From Nostoc sp. NMS7 (GTDB taxonomy: Bacteria > Cyanobacteriota > Cyanobacteriia > Cyanobacteriales > Nostocaceae), in contig NZ_JABXKJ010000201.1 of the NCBI RefSeq assembly GCF_017115085.1, positions 1-64,000 of the forward strand: 64,000 nt of DNA. The letters run 5' to 3'. Positions within the stretch are counted from its first letter, which is position 1. Each line of letters starts with the position of its first letter. A model generated the notes under the pieces. That model was not told the origin of the DNA. It ran no database searches and worked only from the letters and a program-made list of their open reading frames with translations. This document shows positions 26,005 to 35,245 of this stretch, one piece after another. The position numbers and the translations under genes are program-made.

Positions 26005-27159
26005 CTACTTCGGCTGAATTGCTGTTAGGGCTACACCTTGATAATAATGTCCCAAAATTTGCAGGTGGTTTACTCCTTGCCGAGCCAGATTGTACGCCCC
26101 CCACTGACTCATGCCTAAACCATGACCGTAGCCAAGCCCTTGCAGTACAAAACTACCATCGGCTCCCTTGGTGACGGTAAAGCGGGTACTTTTTAACTTC
26201 AGGGCTGTTCGCACTTCCTCGCCCTGTAGCACCTTTGTGCCCTTGTTGCCGACAATTTTCAAGATTTTAACACTGCGGAAAGGTGAGTATGTCTCTGGAA
26301 TCATCGCCGTCACACTCCCCACCTGAGGAAATTTAGCGCTAATTTCAGTAGGTGAGAAGGTTTTCACCCAACTACACTCGCGGATATTTTGATCGTAGTC
26401 TTGAACAGCACGTAGGTAAGGCTCGTTGCTTCCCCAAACATCTTCGACGTTTTCAGTGTGTCCCCCAGAACAAGCGTGGAAGACTGAGAGAATAATCTGG
26501 TTTTTGTAAGTTAGTACCTGCCCTAGTGTGGAATCGACTGCGGCGTAAGTAGAAGGAGCTTCACTGATTACACCTTTGTAAATTTGCCAACGATCTGGGG
26601 TATTACCTAAATCGTAAACGGGATTATTCCGTTGTTTTTCTCGTTCGTAGAGGGCATAAGTACGGGCTGCGATCGCTTGGGCTTTTAAAGCTTCTTGAGG
26701 CCAGCTAGCATCCATTTCGCCACCAAGAACGCTGTAGAGATATTCTTGGTCATCAACCCAGTTAACAGCAGTTAAGCCTTTTTCTGTAGGAACAACCAGA
26801 GTTCTACCCCGATACCAGCGATCGCCAATATAAACGAATCCTTTACCAGTTGGCTCAATCCAAAATAAACCAGACTGCCACTTATCTAAAGCCACTCCCC
26901 CAGGAACAGCTTGGGCATAATATGCACTCATCGCTGGTAACTGTCCGAGAGTCCGTCCAGTACTATCCTTAACGATCCCAGTGGTGGAAGTGCCCACTTT
27001 TACCTGATTAACACCCCTCTCAATTGCCACGCGCAGGATTACAGACGCTTGGGCTGGTGCAACCAAAGCTATCCACAAAAGGATACTTACCCACCAATAA
27101 CGTACTTTAATCTGGGAAAATAAAGAGCCTAAGTAAAGTTGGAATTTCATGCTGATCAT
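26005..27159 (-). CDS. SpoIID/LytB domain protein
   Basis: A 384-residue exported protein with a signal-anchor (WWVSILLWIALVAPAQASVI). The SpoIID fold follows: GGEMDASWPQEALKAQAIAA, ARTYALYE, HACSGGHTENVEDVWG, then TRFTVTKGADGSFVLQG and GYGHGLGMSQWGAYNLARQG. SpoIID of Bacillus is a lytic transglycosylase acting on denuded glycan in spore engulfment, and the family's catalytic Glu is within GGEM. In cyanobacteria the role is probably peptidoglycan remodelling. It is a single gene, convergent with rpiA. Confidence 0.9.
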   Translation of the reverse strand: MISMKFQLYLGSLFSQIKVRYWWVSILLWIALVAPAQASVILRVAIERGVNQVKVGTSTTGIVKDSTGRTLGQLPAMSAYYAQAVPGGVALDKWQSGLFWIEPTGKGFVYIGDRWYRGRTLVVPTEKGLTAVNWVDDQEYLYSVLGGEMDASWPQEALKAQAIAARTYALYEREKQRNNPVYDLGNTPDRWQIYKGVISEAPSTYAAVDSTLGQVLTYKNQIILSVFHACSGGHTENVEDVWGSNEPYLRAVQDYDQNIRECSWVKTFSPTEISAKFPQVGSVTAMIPETYSPFRSVKILKIVGNKGTKVLQGEEVRTALKLKSTRFTVTKGADGSFVLQGLGYGHGLGMSQWGAYNLARQGVNHLQILGHYYQGVALTAIQPK

Positions 27160-27320
27160 CTAATCATACTAGTATCTAATTGACGCTCTCAACTATGGCG
27201 TCTATTACTTTAAGATGAGACACTTCTCCAACGCAGGAGGTTGCCACCTCCTACTTATTATGCATTTTGCTTTAGCTATAGGACTAGTATTTGATTTTTG
27301 AAATGCACCTAGTAGACCCT

Positions 27321-27497
27321 CTAGGCTAAAATAGTGCATTAAACGTAGACGTAGGTTGGGTGGAGCGGAGCGCAACCCAACTGATTATCAGGATGTTGGC
27401 TTTGGCAAAGCCTCCAACGCCACTTGCTACAACGCTCTTAACCCGCGCAACGCAGTGGCTCCCCAACCTACAATTTTTTTGCAACATTTTAGCCTAG
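27321..27497. repeat. Nested inverted-repeat elements (177 bp / 121 bp)
   Basis: Outer pair: CTAGGCTAAAATAGTGCA at 27321-27338 and its inverted partner at 27480-27497 (16 of 18 match). Inner pair: GTAGGTTGGG at 27351-27360 and CCCAACCTAC at 27462-27471. The inner unit (GTAGGTTGGG...GAGCGCAACCCAAC) is a common cyanobacterial repeat. It appears to sit inside the outer one, suggesting one MITE-like element landed in another. Confidence 0.7.
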
Positions 27498-27531
27498 ACT
27501 GCATCTTTCCAATGCCCTCTACTTCTTCGCT

Positions 27532-29742
27532 CTATGATGCCAATACCTTTTGAGAGTTGCTCACTTCATTAGCGATAATTCCAATTAAATTCAACTTACT
27601 CAAAATTTCTGTAGCTTGAGTCAGTTCAGTTCGGGTCACTTTCCCCATACGCTCTACCATCACAATAGCATTGCAAAAAGATGCTACAATTCTGGCATCA
27701 ACCGTGCCTAAAATAGGTGGAGCATCTATCAGTACTAGGTCATAACTTTGCTCAAACAATTCTATTAGTTCTTTCATCCGTTGAGAACTGAGCAACTTCA
27801 CCGTGTCTTCTGGTTCCGGTCCAGCAGTCAAAATATCAATGGAGGGGTGAATGGGCTGGATGTAATCTTGAAAATCAGTAGTTGTCTCATCAACTAATAA
27901 CAAAGATAGTCCCCAGTTATTGGATAGTTCTAGGATTTTGTGCAAGCTAGGATTCTGCAAATTAGCATCAATAACTAATACCCGTCGATGCATCCGGATA
28001 GCACTAGCCACAAGCCCTAATACTAAGGTTGTCTTCCCTTCTCCTGGTAGTGCTGAAGTAAACATCAGCGACTTCAAGGGTAAAGGATATTTTAATATTT
28101 GAATATTTTGGTAAATCATGTCCAGGTTTTCATGGACAGGCAATCTAGTAATGGCTTCTATTACACAGTCATCTGAACTTCGCCGCCGATTCCAAGGCAG
28201 ATCGAGCCGCCGCTTTCCACCACGCGACGGTAGTTTTGGTACTGACCCCAGTACACGTAGGTTCGTCAGTTTCTTTAAATCTCCCGCACAATAAATAGCG
28301 TCATTAAACTTTTCCCAAATCAAGGCTGCTAAGATACCTAAAATCGGCCCAATTACCGCTCCTCCAACCAAAAGTAATAATCTGTTGCTCCCCATATAAG
28401 TACCCAGAGCAGGTTCTGTCAAAACTTGCCAGTTATATCCTTCCTGAGCAATTTTCAGTCCCAATGACTGTTGCGCCTGAAGCAGTTGTTCAAGGGTTTT
28501 GCGACTACTTTCTACCTTTGGCAGCAGACGGTTATACTCTGCTATTAAACTTGGATATTTGTTTACCTCAGAGCGTAGTCGCTGTTCTGACTCGGCTAGA
28601 TTCTTTTCATTGGCAGTTAGTCCTAAGACAGTTGTCTGCACCAGAATAAACTCGTCTAATAGCGTTGGCTCAACCCCTACCATTTGCCCTTTGAACAGAG
28701 GTTCTCCCATATTGCTACTAGTAATAGCTTTCACCTCTTCTCGTAATAGCGATAATTGACTTTGGCGTTGCTGCTTTAGCTTTTGTACAGATGGGTAATC
28801 GTCTGTATAACGCAGCCTCTCCTTAGCCAACGCTAGTTCAGTCTTTTGAATTTCACTCAATAGTGCTTGGTAGCGGCTTGACTGATTTAAACGAGAAGAA
28901 ATTAGTTCATTTTGCTGGGATGAAGACGCTATTTGTTGCTCTAGGTTATTGTAGCGAGCGTTTACATCTTGAAGGTTGGCACGAGTGCTTTGTAGCTGTT
29001 GTTGAATATCGGCTAGAGATTCTAGCAGGATTTTACTTTGGACTTCAGGATCGAGTAATTTATGTTTCTTGCGAAACTCTTCTAAATTTTTCTCCGCTTT
29101 ACTCGCCTCTTTTTTTACTTCAGGTAGGCGAGTGTTTACAAAAGCTAGTCCCTGATTCAGACGTTCTTTTTGTTGGTCTTTGTTATAGTTTTGATAGACT
29201 TTCTGTAGAGTTTGAAGTACTCTTTGTGCTTTGACTGGATTATCATCATTAAAAGAAACTTCAAATACTTGATTAAAAATTTTATTAGTTCCTATGCCTC
29301 CCTCTTCTGGAGTCACTTCTAGAGATGCTTTTTTGTTCTGTCCTGTTTGCCCATTGATATCTTCTAAGGTAATATCAGGATAATCAGAATGAAGTAAATC
29401 TACGGCTTTCTGGAGCAGCTTAGAACTCAGCATAAGTTTCATCTGAGTAGTGGAATCAATAACTTGAGAATTGGAATCAGTAACTTGAGTATCTCCCCCG
29501 ACTGGGATATTATTTGACTGTGCCCCTTCAGATAAATTGGAACTCACCAATATCTGCATATTGCTCTGGTAAGTAGGTTTGGCAATGACAGCTAACAGGC
29601 TAGCAGCTGACATAACTACACAGGAAACTCCCAAGATTAGAAAGCGTCGGCGAAGCAAAATACTAGATAGTTGTCTGATGTCAACTGCGCCTTGTGCTGA
29701 AGTAGTAACCTGTTGCTCTTGATTCAGACTAGTCTTAGCCAC
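27532..29742 (-). CDS. Wzz-type polysaccharide co-polymerase with BY-kinase domain
   Basis: About 736 residues from the GTG at 29742, seven bases after GAGGAG. N-terminal Wzz domain with TM1 (LILGVSCVVMSAASLLAVIA), a long periplasmic coiled coil (residues about 200-430), TM2 (LLLLVGGAVIGPILGILAAL), then a cytoplasmic tyrosine autokinase. The kinase has Walker A ALPGEGKTTLVLGL (about residue 565), Walker A' VLVIDANLQNP and Walker B LVLIDAPPILG. Such proteins set chain length and export of exopolysaccharide. The C-terminus (ANEVSNSQKVLAS) lacks the usual tyrosine cluster. It stands alone, with a large AT-rich region upstream that probably holds its promoter. Confidence 0.9.
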   Translation of the reverse strand: MAKTSLNQEQQVTTSAQGAVDIRQLSSILLRRRFLILGVSCVVMSAASLLAVIAKPTYQSNMQILVSSNLSEGAQSNNIPVGGDTQVTDSNSQVIDSTTQMKLMLSSKLLQKAVDLLHSDYPDITLEDINGQTGQNKKASLEVTPEEGGIGTNKIFNQVFEVSFNDDNPVKAQRVLQTLQKVYQNYNKDQQKERLNQGLAFVNTRLPEVKKEASKAEKNLEEFRKKHKLLDPEVQSKILLESLADIQQQLQSTRANLQDVNARYNNLEQQIASSSQQNELISSRLNQSSRYQALLSEIQKTELALAKERLRYTDDYPSVQKLKQQRQSQLSLLREEVKAITSSNMGEPLFKGQMVGVEPTLLDEFILVQTTVLGLTANEKNLAESEQRLRSEVNKYPSLIAEYNRLLPKVESSRKTLEQLLQAQQSLGLKIAQEGYNWQVLTEPALGTYMGSNRLLLLVGGAVIGPILGILAALIWEKFNDAIYCAGDLKKLTNLRVLGSVPKLPSRGGKRRLDLPWNRRRSSDDCVIEAITRLPVHENLDMIYQNIQILKYPLPLKSLMFTSALPGEGKTTLVLGLVASAIRMHRRVLVIDANLQNPSLHKILELSNNWGLSLLLVDETTTDFQDYIQPIHPSIDILTAGPEPEDTVKLLSSQRMKELIELFEQSYDLVLIDAPPILGTVDARIVASFCNAIVMVERMGKVTRTELTQATEILSKLNLIGIIANEVSNSQKVLAS

Positions 29743-30308
29743 TATCAAACTCCTCTAATATCGAAACACTATATTTATTTGGAAGATTTATGAAAAATGT
29801 GAAATGATTTTTTTACACCTATAGCTGCAATAGCATACTTAATTATTCTTCCAACGATGACAAGCTGACTTGGCACAATAATTATGCCAACTGCGCTTTC
29901 ATGTTCATCAATTCAGGCATATAAATTCTTAATCAGTGTTGGAAGAATAAATTTTCAATAAATATTTTACTTAAAAAAGAAAAATCTTGACTAAAAATTA
30001 ATTATTTTTCCTAAATATTTAAGTAAAAAATTCTCTAATTCACAACCTTACTATATATTAAAGTTCTTTTGATAACTCGTAATCTAAAAAAACATTCAGA
30101 AAAATATTTAAGCCATACTATTTATATATTTTTGATACACCTAGTTAACCGTAAATTATTGGTTAACTAGTTGACTTATTCGTAAAACTAAACTGCTGTC
30201 TATTGGCTGGACGTTATGAGTTAGATCACTAAACTCCAAGACAGAGCCTGGTTAATTTTAGATTTTAGATTAGAAGGGTTGAATAGGAAATCTAAAATCC
30301 ATAATCGT
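29743..30308. other. AT-rich gap with perfect palindrome
   Basis: Upstream of the BY-kinase gene there is no credible ORF. The only strong structure is CTAGTTAACC (30141-30150) and GGTTAACTAG (30161-30170), a perfect 10-bp inverted repeat with a 10-nt spacer. It could be an operator, a hairpin or the remains of an insertion end. Confidence 0.5.
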
Positions 30309-30480
30309 TCGACTGAGCATCTCGACTTACTTCGACTGCGCTCAGCACAAGTCGCTCGATGGAACCGTAGCCGTACTCCTTCTCTACGAGACCCTTCTCT
30401 ACGAGACGCTACGCGAACGGCAAGCTCAGGGCATCGCGCTCCGCGAACGGAGAAGCAAGCTACGCGTAGCGTTCCGCAGG
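30309..30480. repeat. Block of dispersed palindromic repeats
   Basis: The block begins with TCGACTTACTTCGACTGCGCTCAG, broken by other modules, then has two CCTTCTCTACGAGA copies, GACGCTACGCGAACGGCAAG, and GAAGCAAGCTACGCGTAGCG. The same modules in the same order recur at 32671-32790. A 90-codon frame over the block is only a by-product of the repeats. Confidence 0.8.
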
Positions 30481-30492
30481 AAAGTCCAAAAT

Positions 30493-31452
30493 TTAAATGC
30501 CTACCTTGGTTAACTCTACTTCCCGTCGCCTGGGTACTTCATGAATCATAAAATCATAAGCCATATCAGTACGGGGAAAAATTGCACGGGCTTCCTTGAG
30601 GAGATCCTTCAATTCCAAGGTATTTCCAGGAGCATAGCGGGGACTAAAATGACTCATAATCAGCCGATGTGCCCCAGCCGCTAAAGCTGTTTGTGCTGCC
30701 ATTGTGGTTGTGGAATGCAACCGTTGAAAAGCCATATCTGCATCTTGATGGGCGTAGGTTGCTTCGTGAATTAATACATCTGCATCATGAGCTAATTGCA
30801 CTGCACCATCACAATAAATTGTGTCTGTACAATACGCAATCTTTCGACCAATTTCTGTAGGTCCGCATAATTGGCTGCCATCAATCACCCGTCCGTCAGT
30901 AAGTGTAACTGTTTCACCGCGCTTGAGTTGACCGTAAATGCGGCCTGGAGGAATTTGCAACGCCTTGGCTTTTTCCACATCAAAGCGTCCTGATCGGTCT
31001 TTTTCGGCTACGCGGTAGCCGAAAGCTGTAATGCGGTGATGCAAATCACCGCAGCTAACGGTGAAGTCATCGTCTTCATAAATTACCCCTGGACGGATAG
31101 CATGGACTTTAATGGGGTAAGAAAAGTGTGTGTAGGAGTAACGTGAGGCGGATTGAATGTAATCATTTAATCCGGGTGGGCCATATATATCAATTCGTTC
31201 CACATTGCCAGCCAAGCCACAAGTAGCAAGAAGTCCCATCAAGCCAAAGATGTGGTCGCCGTGCATATGAGTGATAAAAATTCGGGAGAGTTGACTGATT
31301 TTCAGTTCACTCCGCATAATTTGGTGCTGAGTACCTTCGCCACAGTCGAATAACCACAGTTCTGCCCTTTGGGGTAATCTCAGGGCTACACTGGAAACAT
31401 TGCGCGATCGCGTGGGTACACCTGAACTCGTCCCTAAGAATGTTATCTGCAC
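30493..31452 (-). CDS. rnz: Ribonuclease Z
   Basis: A 319-residue metallo-beta-lactamase fold tRNase Z that removes tRNA 3' trailers before CCA addition, which is needed here because the tRNA-Cys gene does not encode CCA. The N-terminal signature is MQITFLGTSSGVPTRSRNVS. Zinc ligands are in FITHMHGDHIFG (HxHxDH), AYCTDT and HEATYAHQD, with LIMSHFSPRY supplying the last His. The flexible exosite arm (VEKAKALQIPPGRIYGQLKR) has the standard PPG-x-x-G-x-L pattern. Length is typical of the short form. Confidence 0.95.
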   Translation of the reverse strand: MQITFLGTSSGVPTRSRNVSSVALRLPQRAELWLFDCGEGTQHQIMRSELKISQLSRIFITHMHGDHIFGLMGLLATCGLAGNVERIDIYGPPGLNDYIQSASRYSYTHFSYPIKVHAIRPGVIYEDDDFTVSCGDLHHRITAFGYRVAEKDRSGRFDVEKAKALQIPPGRIYGQLKRGETVTLTDGRVIDGSQLCGPTEIGRKIAYCTDTIYCDGAVQLAHDADVLIHEATYAHQDADMAFQRLHSTTTMAAQTALAAGAHRLIMSHFSPRYAPGNTLELKDLLKEARAIFPRTDMAYDFMIHEVPRRREVELTKVGI

Positions 31453-31898
31453 AGCGTTCTTTAGTTTTCCTATTCCTCAATTTGCAGCTCTATTTTCTAT
31501 AGTGACACGGTTCGTGAGCAAAATACTTTTGAGAGGAAGTCGCCTTTTTGAACTGGGAATATTATACTAATTTTAGATTAATTAAGATGCAATCTCAAAT
31601 AGGTTCTTGATTCTATCTCTGCCGAAGCGAGCGCATCGATTTGTGGATGGAATTACATACCTCTGCTTTATTAAGTGCATCTTCAGTTTTAATACTAAGT
31701 TGCAATCAGATGTAGTAAGCTAATGAGCATTTAAGTTGCATAAAAGCAGGGCTGTTGGCGTTGGCGGAGCCTCTCGTAGAGAAGCGTTCCCGTAGTGTAG
31801 CCTTTACTACAAGCGAATCATTCTGGAAAAATGAATGACGATTAGCTTAGGGTATAAAAAGAGATTACTCTTAACAGATGTCAAAGTTCTGATCAAAA
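31453..31898. other. Gap with repeat fragment, no gene
   Basis: The 446-base gap between rnz and the cyclase gene contains a palindromic-repeat fragment at about 31748-31805 (GGCGGAGCCTCTCGTAGAG). It is otherwise AT-rich. I see no gene or clear regulatory site. Confidence 0.5.
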
Positions 31899-32621
31899 TT
31901 AAGGGACGAACGCCAACACCCCCACAGGAGAACCAGAACCACCACGTAATCTCAGAACTGCGATCGCTAGAGTAGTACCTTTAGGTGGCAGTTGATCCAA
32001 ATTTGTCAGATTCTCCAACACAATGCGCGGTTTTTCTAAAACTAAGCGGTTAATCGCAAAACTGTTATCTTGTCCAGTATCTACGCCATGAGTATCAATT
32101 CCTACCCCTGCTATTTGCCGTTCATCCAGTAAGAATTCAGTCGCAGCCCTGCCAAACCCAGGAAAGTGGGCAATTCCTTCAGCATCATGATTCAGGAATG
32201 CACTTTTATCAAACCACTTTTTTTGCCAACCAGTATTCAATATAACTACGCAGCCACCAAAAATTTCACCGTATTGTTTTTCCCAAGCCCGAACATCAGC
32301 AATAGTCAGGGCATAATCAGGATTAGCGTCTGTGGCTTGGCGAATATCTATGACTACCGCAGGTACAACCAAAGACTGGGCTGGGTATTGGTCAATTCCT
32401 ATAGCATAACTATGAAAACTATTAGGGGCATTGATATGGGTAGCGCTATGTTCTCCCAAAGAGAAACGCCGCAGGTAATAGCCATCATTATTTAGTTCAG
32501 CTACAGTTTCAAATTCTACTGTGGGATCTCCAGACCATTGGGGAATATCTATGTCAATTACATGACTTAGGTGGATAACGCGTGTGTAGGTGATACTATT
32601 TTGACTTTGGGGTTGTATCAT
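31899..32621 (-). CDS. Cyclase family protein (kynurenine formamidase fold)
   Basis: A 240-residue member of the cyclase family (PF04199 type), metal-dependent hydrolases that include bacterial kynurenine formamidase and isatin hydrolase. It has LSHVIDIDIPQWSGDP near the start and, at the metal-binding motif, GEHSATHINAPNSFH. Family members normally read HxGTHxDxPxH, so here the Asp is Asn and the Gly-Thr is Ala-Thr. The second metal region (GFGRAATEFLLD, GVGIDTHGVDTGQ) is intact. Activity may be altered. Substrate unknown; no tryptophan-degradation genes are nearby. Confidence 0.82.
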   Translation of the reverse strand: MIQPQSQNSITYTRVIHLSHVIDIDIPQWSGDPTVEFETVAELNNDGYYLRRFSLGEHSATHINAPNSFHSYAIGIDQYPAQSLVVPAVVIDIRQATDANPDYALTIADVRAWEKQYGEIFGGCVVILNTGWQKKWFDKSAFLNHDAEGIAHFPGFGRAATEFLLDERQIAGVGIDTHGVDTGQDNSFAINRLVLEKPRIVLENLTNLDQLPPKGTTLAIAVLRLRGGSGSPVGVLAFVP

Positions 32622-32667
32622 CCCAGCCTTCTATTTTATTTGTACTCAGGGATTTTTTCAAAGGTGC

Positions 32668-32825
32668 TATGCCCTTCTCTACGAGACCCTTCTCTACGAG
32701 ACGCTGCGCGAACGGCAAGCTCAGGGCATCGCGCTGCGCGTAGCTTGCTTCCCGTTGGCGCAGCCTCTCGTAGAGAAGGGTACGGCGCAGGTGTGACAGT
32801 GAGCCTATCGAACTGCTCAGGGTAA
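32668..32825. repeat. Long palindromic repeat (94-bp hairpin core)
   Basis: The left arm (32687-32715, starting CCCTTCTCTACGAGACGCTG) and right arm (32751-32780, ending CTCTCGTAGAGAAGGG) match with about three differences in 29. They would fold into a long hairpin. Flanks carry an extra CCCTTCTCTACGAGA copy and CTATCGAACTGCTCAGG. The rest of the 610-base gap up to the aldehyde dehydrogenase gene is AT-rich and empty. Confidence 0.8.
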
Positions 32826-33231
32826 GACCTGGGTTCGCCAACGCCGGAGCAAAGATAGTACTACCATTAGAAAGGTTTTTAATCGATTCAACTGCAAAAT
32901 TTCTACTTCTAATTTCCTATAATAACAAAAATAATCCCCCCAATTACTAGAAATTCTAGGTTTTTGGGGAGGTTCAAATGTTGCAGCAAAAAGTGAATTA
33001 ATCTTAGTTAACAGCCAATAGGTTAAATTTTAATTAATCATAGATTAAACTTATGTGATTTCTACGTTGAGGATTGCTCGTGTAGTGGAATTGGGCTGTG
33101 AGCTGGTTGAAATATTAAACGAATATTTTCAGGAACAGTAATAGCGGTCTGCTATAACTTGAGGATAACCTAAGAAAGCAAGCAAACTTAATACACAAAT
33201 TTCAGTAGTTCATCAGCCGGAGATTTTCAAG

Positions 33232-34728
33232 ATGACAACTCCGCTATCTTGCCGCAATTACATCGACGGTAAATGGTTGAGTGCTGTAGGGGAAGCAACC
33301 CTGGAGCGCCGCAACCCTGCTGACAAAACCGAAGTCGTTGCCACCTTTCCCCGTTCCCAAGCCAACGATGTAGATACAGCAGTAGCCGCAGCCCGTAAAG
33401 CCTACCACAGTTGGCGCAAAGTTCCAGCCCCGGCTAGGGCAGAATACATCTTTCGGGTTGGGGAAATATTACTCCAGCATAAAGAAGAACTTGCCCAGTT
33501 AATCAGTCGGGAAATGGGTAAACCTCTGACAGAAGCCAGGGGAGATGTGCAAGAAGGTATTGATTGCGCCTTTTACAGTGCTGGCGAAGGACGGCGACTA
33601 TTTGGGCAAACCACACCGTCGGAAATGTCCAATAAATTCGCCATGACTGTGCGGATGCCCATAGGAGTCTGTGCCTTAATTACTCCCTGGAATTTCCCAG
33701 TGGCAATTCCTTGCTGGAAAGCTATGCCAGCCTTGGTGTGTGGCAATACAGTCATCCTCAAACCTGCTGAAGATACCTCCGCCTGTGCAGCTAAATTGAT
33801 TGAAATTTTCCAACAAGCAGGTTTACCACCAGGAGTAATTAATTTAGTGCATGGTGTGGGAGAGGAAGCGGGGAAAGCTTTGGTTGAGCATCCCAATGTA
33901 GATTTGGTATCGTTTACTGGTTCTTCAGAAACGGGTGCCTTTGTCGGCGCTACTTGCGGACGCACTCACAAGCGCGTCTGTCTGGAAATGGGGGGTAAAA
34001 ATGCCCAAGTCGTGATGGAAGATGCGGATTTGGAACTTGCTCTCGATGGTGCAGTGTGGGGAGCATTTGGGACAACCGGGCAACGATGTACGGCTACCAG
34101 TCGGCTGATTTTGCATCGTGATATCAAAGAAAAATTTACCACCATGCTCTATGAGCGTACCAGTAAGTTACGCTTGGGTGCTGGCACTGACCCAAATACA
34201 GATATTGGCCCGATTGTCAATGAAAAGCAACTCCAACAGGTGAGCAAGTATTTGGATATCGCCCGTGAGGAAGGAGCAAAGGTTTTAATTGGTGGAGAAA
34301 TTGCTACTGAAGGCTCACTGAAAAACGGTTATTTCTTTCAACCAACTATTTTGGATGATGTAACTGGTGATATGCGAGTTGCGCGTGAAGAGATATTTGG
34401 CCCAGTAGTGGTATTGATTGAGGTTAGTTCTTTTGAGGAAGCGATCGCAATTCTCAACGATAGCAATTACGGTCTTTCTTCTTCAGTTTACACCCGCGAT
34501 ATCAACCGGGCTTTTACTGCCATGCGTGACATCGAAGCAGGTATCACCTATATTAACGGCCCGACTATTGGTGCAGAGGTACACTTGCCTTTTGGTGGTG
34601 TGAAACAAACCGGTAACGGACACCGCGAAGCTGGAACTACTGCAATGGATGTTTTCACAGAATGGAAAAGTGTTTATGTTGACTTTTCTGGAAGTTTGCA
34701 ACGCCCTCAGATAGATAACCGCAGTTAA
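33232..34728 (+). CDS. NAD(P)-dependent aldehyde dehydrogenase
   Basis: A 498-residue ALDH superfamily enzyme oxidising an aldehyde to its acid. Motifs are [14 protein letters not shown] (catalytic Asn), [11 protein letters not shown] (cofactor loop), [13 protein letters not shown] (general-base Glu), [17 protein letters not shown] (catalytic Cys), [14 protein letters not shown] and [17 protein letters not shown]. The [12 protein letters not shown] stretch resembles alpha-ketoglutarate-semialdehyde and aminoadipate-semialdehyde types more than betaine-aldehyde types, but the substrate is not determined. The ATG follows GGAGATTTTCAAG. It is monocistronic. Confidence 0.9.
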   Translation: MTTPLSCRNYIDGKWLSAVGEATLERRNPADKTEVVATFPRSQANDVDTAVAAARKAYHSWRKVPAPARAEYIFRVGEILLQHKEELAQLISREMGKPLTEARGDVQEGIDCAFYSAGEGRRLFGQTTPSEMSNKFAMTVRMPIGVCALITPWNFPVAIPCWKAMPALVCGNTVILKPAEDTSACAAKLIEIFQQAGLPPGVINLVHGVGEEAGKALVEHPNVDLVSFTGSSETGAFVGATCGRTHKRVCLEMGGKNAQVVMEDADLELALDGAVWGAFGTTGQRCTATSRLILHRDIKEKFTTMLYERTSKLRLGAGTDPNTDIGPIVNEKQLQQVSKYLDIAREEGAKVLIGGEIATEGSLKNGYFFQPTILDDVTGDMRVAREEIFGPVVVLIEVSSFEEAIAILNDSNYGLSSSVYTRDINRAFTAMRDIEAGITYINGPTIGAEVHLPFGGVKQTGNGHREAGTTAMDVFTEWKSVYVDFSGSLQRPQIDNRS

Positions 34729-34922
34729 TTATATGCGCTATTAATATGATCTCCTGCTAATAACAGTTGTCCTGTTTGCGGCAACTGTGCCGTGTACAAC
34801 TGCATCAATTAAGCGCGTGGTGGCAAGCTATCTTCTATGGCTTCATAAATACTCGACCATTGCCGCCGAAATACTGGTGATATTGATAACTCAACGAATG
34901 AGTAAACACGTAGTATTGAGGT
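34725..34922 (-). pseudogene. Transposase N-terminal fragment
   Basis: The minus-strand frame reads ILRVYSFVELSISPVFRRQW, SSIYEAIEDSLPPRA, then a TAA (34811-34809) and LMQLYTAQLPQTGQLLLAGD before ending at 34725. This matches the start of a DDE transposase family common in Nostocales, whose members carry SPVF-R-WSSIYEA and LLAGDHTAW. The stop and the missing remainder show it is a remnant. It exactly fills the gap between the ALDH stop and the RHH gene. Confidence 0.6.
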
Positions 34923-35135
34923 ATGATGATGACTCGAAATATATATAAATCTGTGAGTAGAAAATTTTCAGTAACAGTACCAGACTACGTTTTTGAGGAT
35001 TTAGAATTATTAGCCCAAATTCAAGGCAGACCTACAGCTGCATTGGCCGCGTTTTTAATTGAAACAGCTATGAGAGAAGCAAAAGAGCGTGGCGAATTAC
35101 CACCAAAAGAACATAATCAGGAGAAATTAGCATGA
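34923..35135 (+). CDS. Ribbon-helix-helix (CopG-like) small protein
   Basis: A 70-residue protein with three consecutive ATG codons; the third, at 34929, is best spaced from GAGG. The pattern fits an RHH DNA-binding dimer: a basic strand SRKFSVTVPDYVFEDLELLA, then a helix-turn-helix pair with TAALAAFLIETAMREAKERG. Such proteins often act as antitoxins or autorepressors. Its TGA overlaps the ATG of the next ORF by four bases, and that ORF in turn overlaps the Uma2 gene, so the three form a tightly coupled operon. Confidence 0.75.
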   Translation: MMMTRNIYKSVSRKFSVTVPDYVFEDLELLAQIQGRPTAALAAFLIETAMREAKERGELPPKEHNQEKLA

Positions 35136-35245
35136 CAGAAGCACAAATCCAAGACATTTACTCACGCCTGGACAGCCTTACATCTGAGGTCAACTCGCTC
35201 AACTTCTTACTGTCCAGCGATCGCAATGGAGGCAGTAAATTATGA
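35132..35245 (+). CDS. 37-aa ORF between RHH and Uma2 genes
   Basis: A 37-residue ORF (MTEAQIQDIYSRLDSLTSEV...SKL). GGAG lies 11 bases upstream, its start overlaps the RHH stop and its stop overlaps the Uma2 start (ATGA in both cases). The sequence has heptad-like spacing (I-Y-L-L-V-L-L) and may form a short coiled coil. Double coupling makes real translation likely. Function unknown. Confidence 0.65.
   Translation: MTEAQIQDIYSRLDSLTSEVNSLNFLLSSDRNGGSKL

Noticed and set aside
30279-30551. 90-codon frame
   Set aside because: Almost all of it is dispersed repeat sequence and it overlaps the end of rnz.
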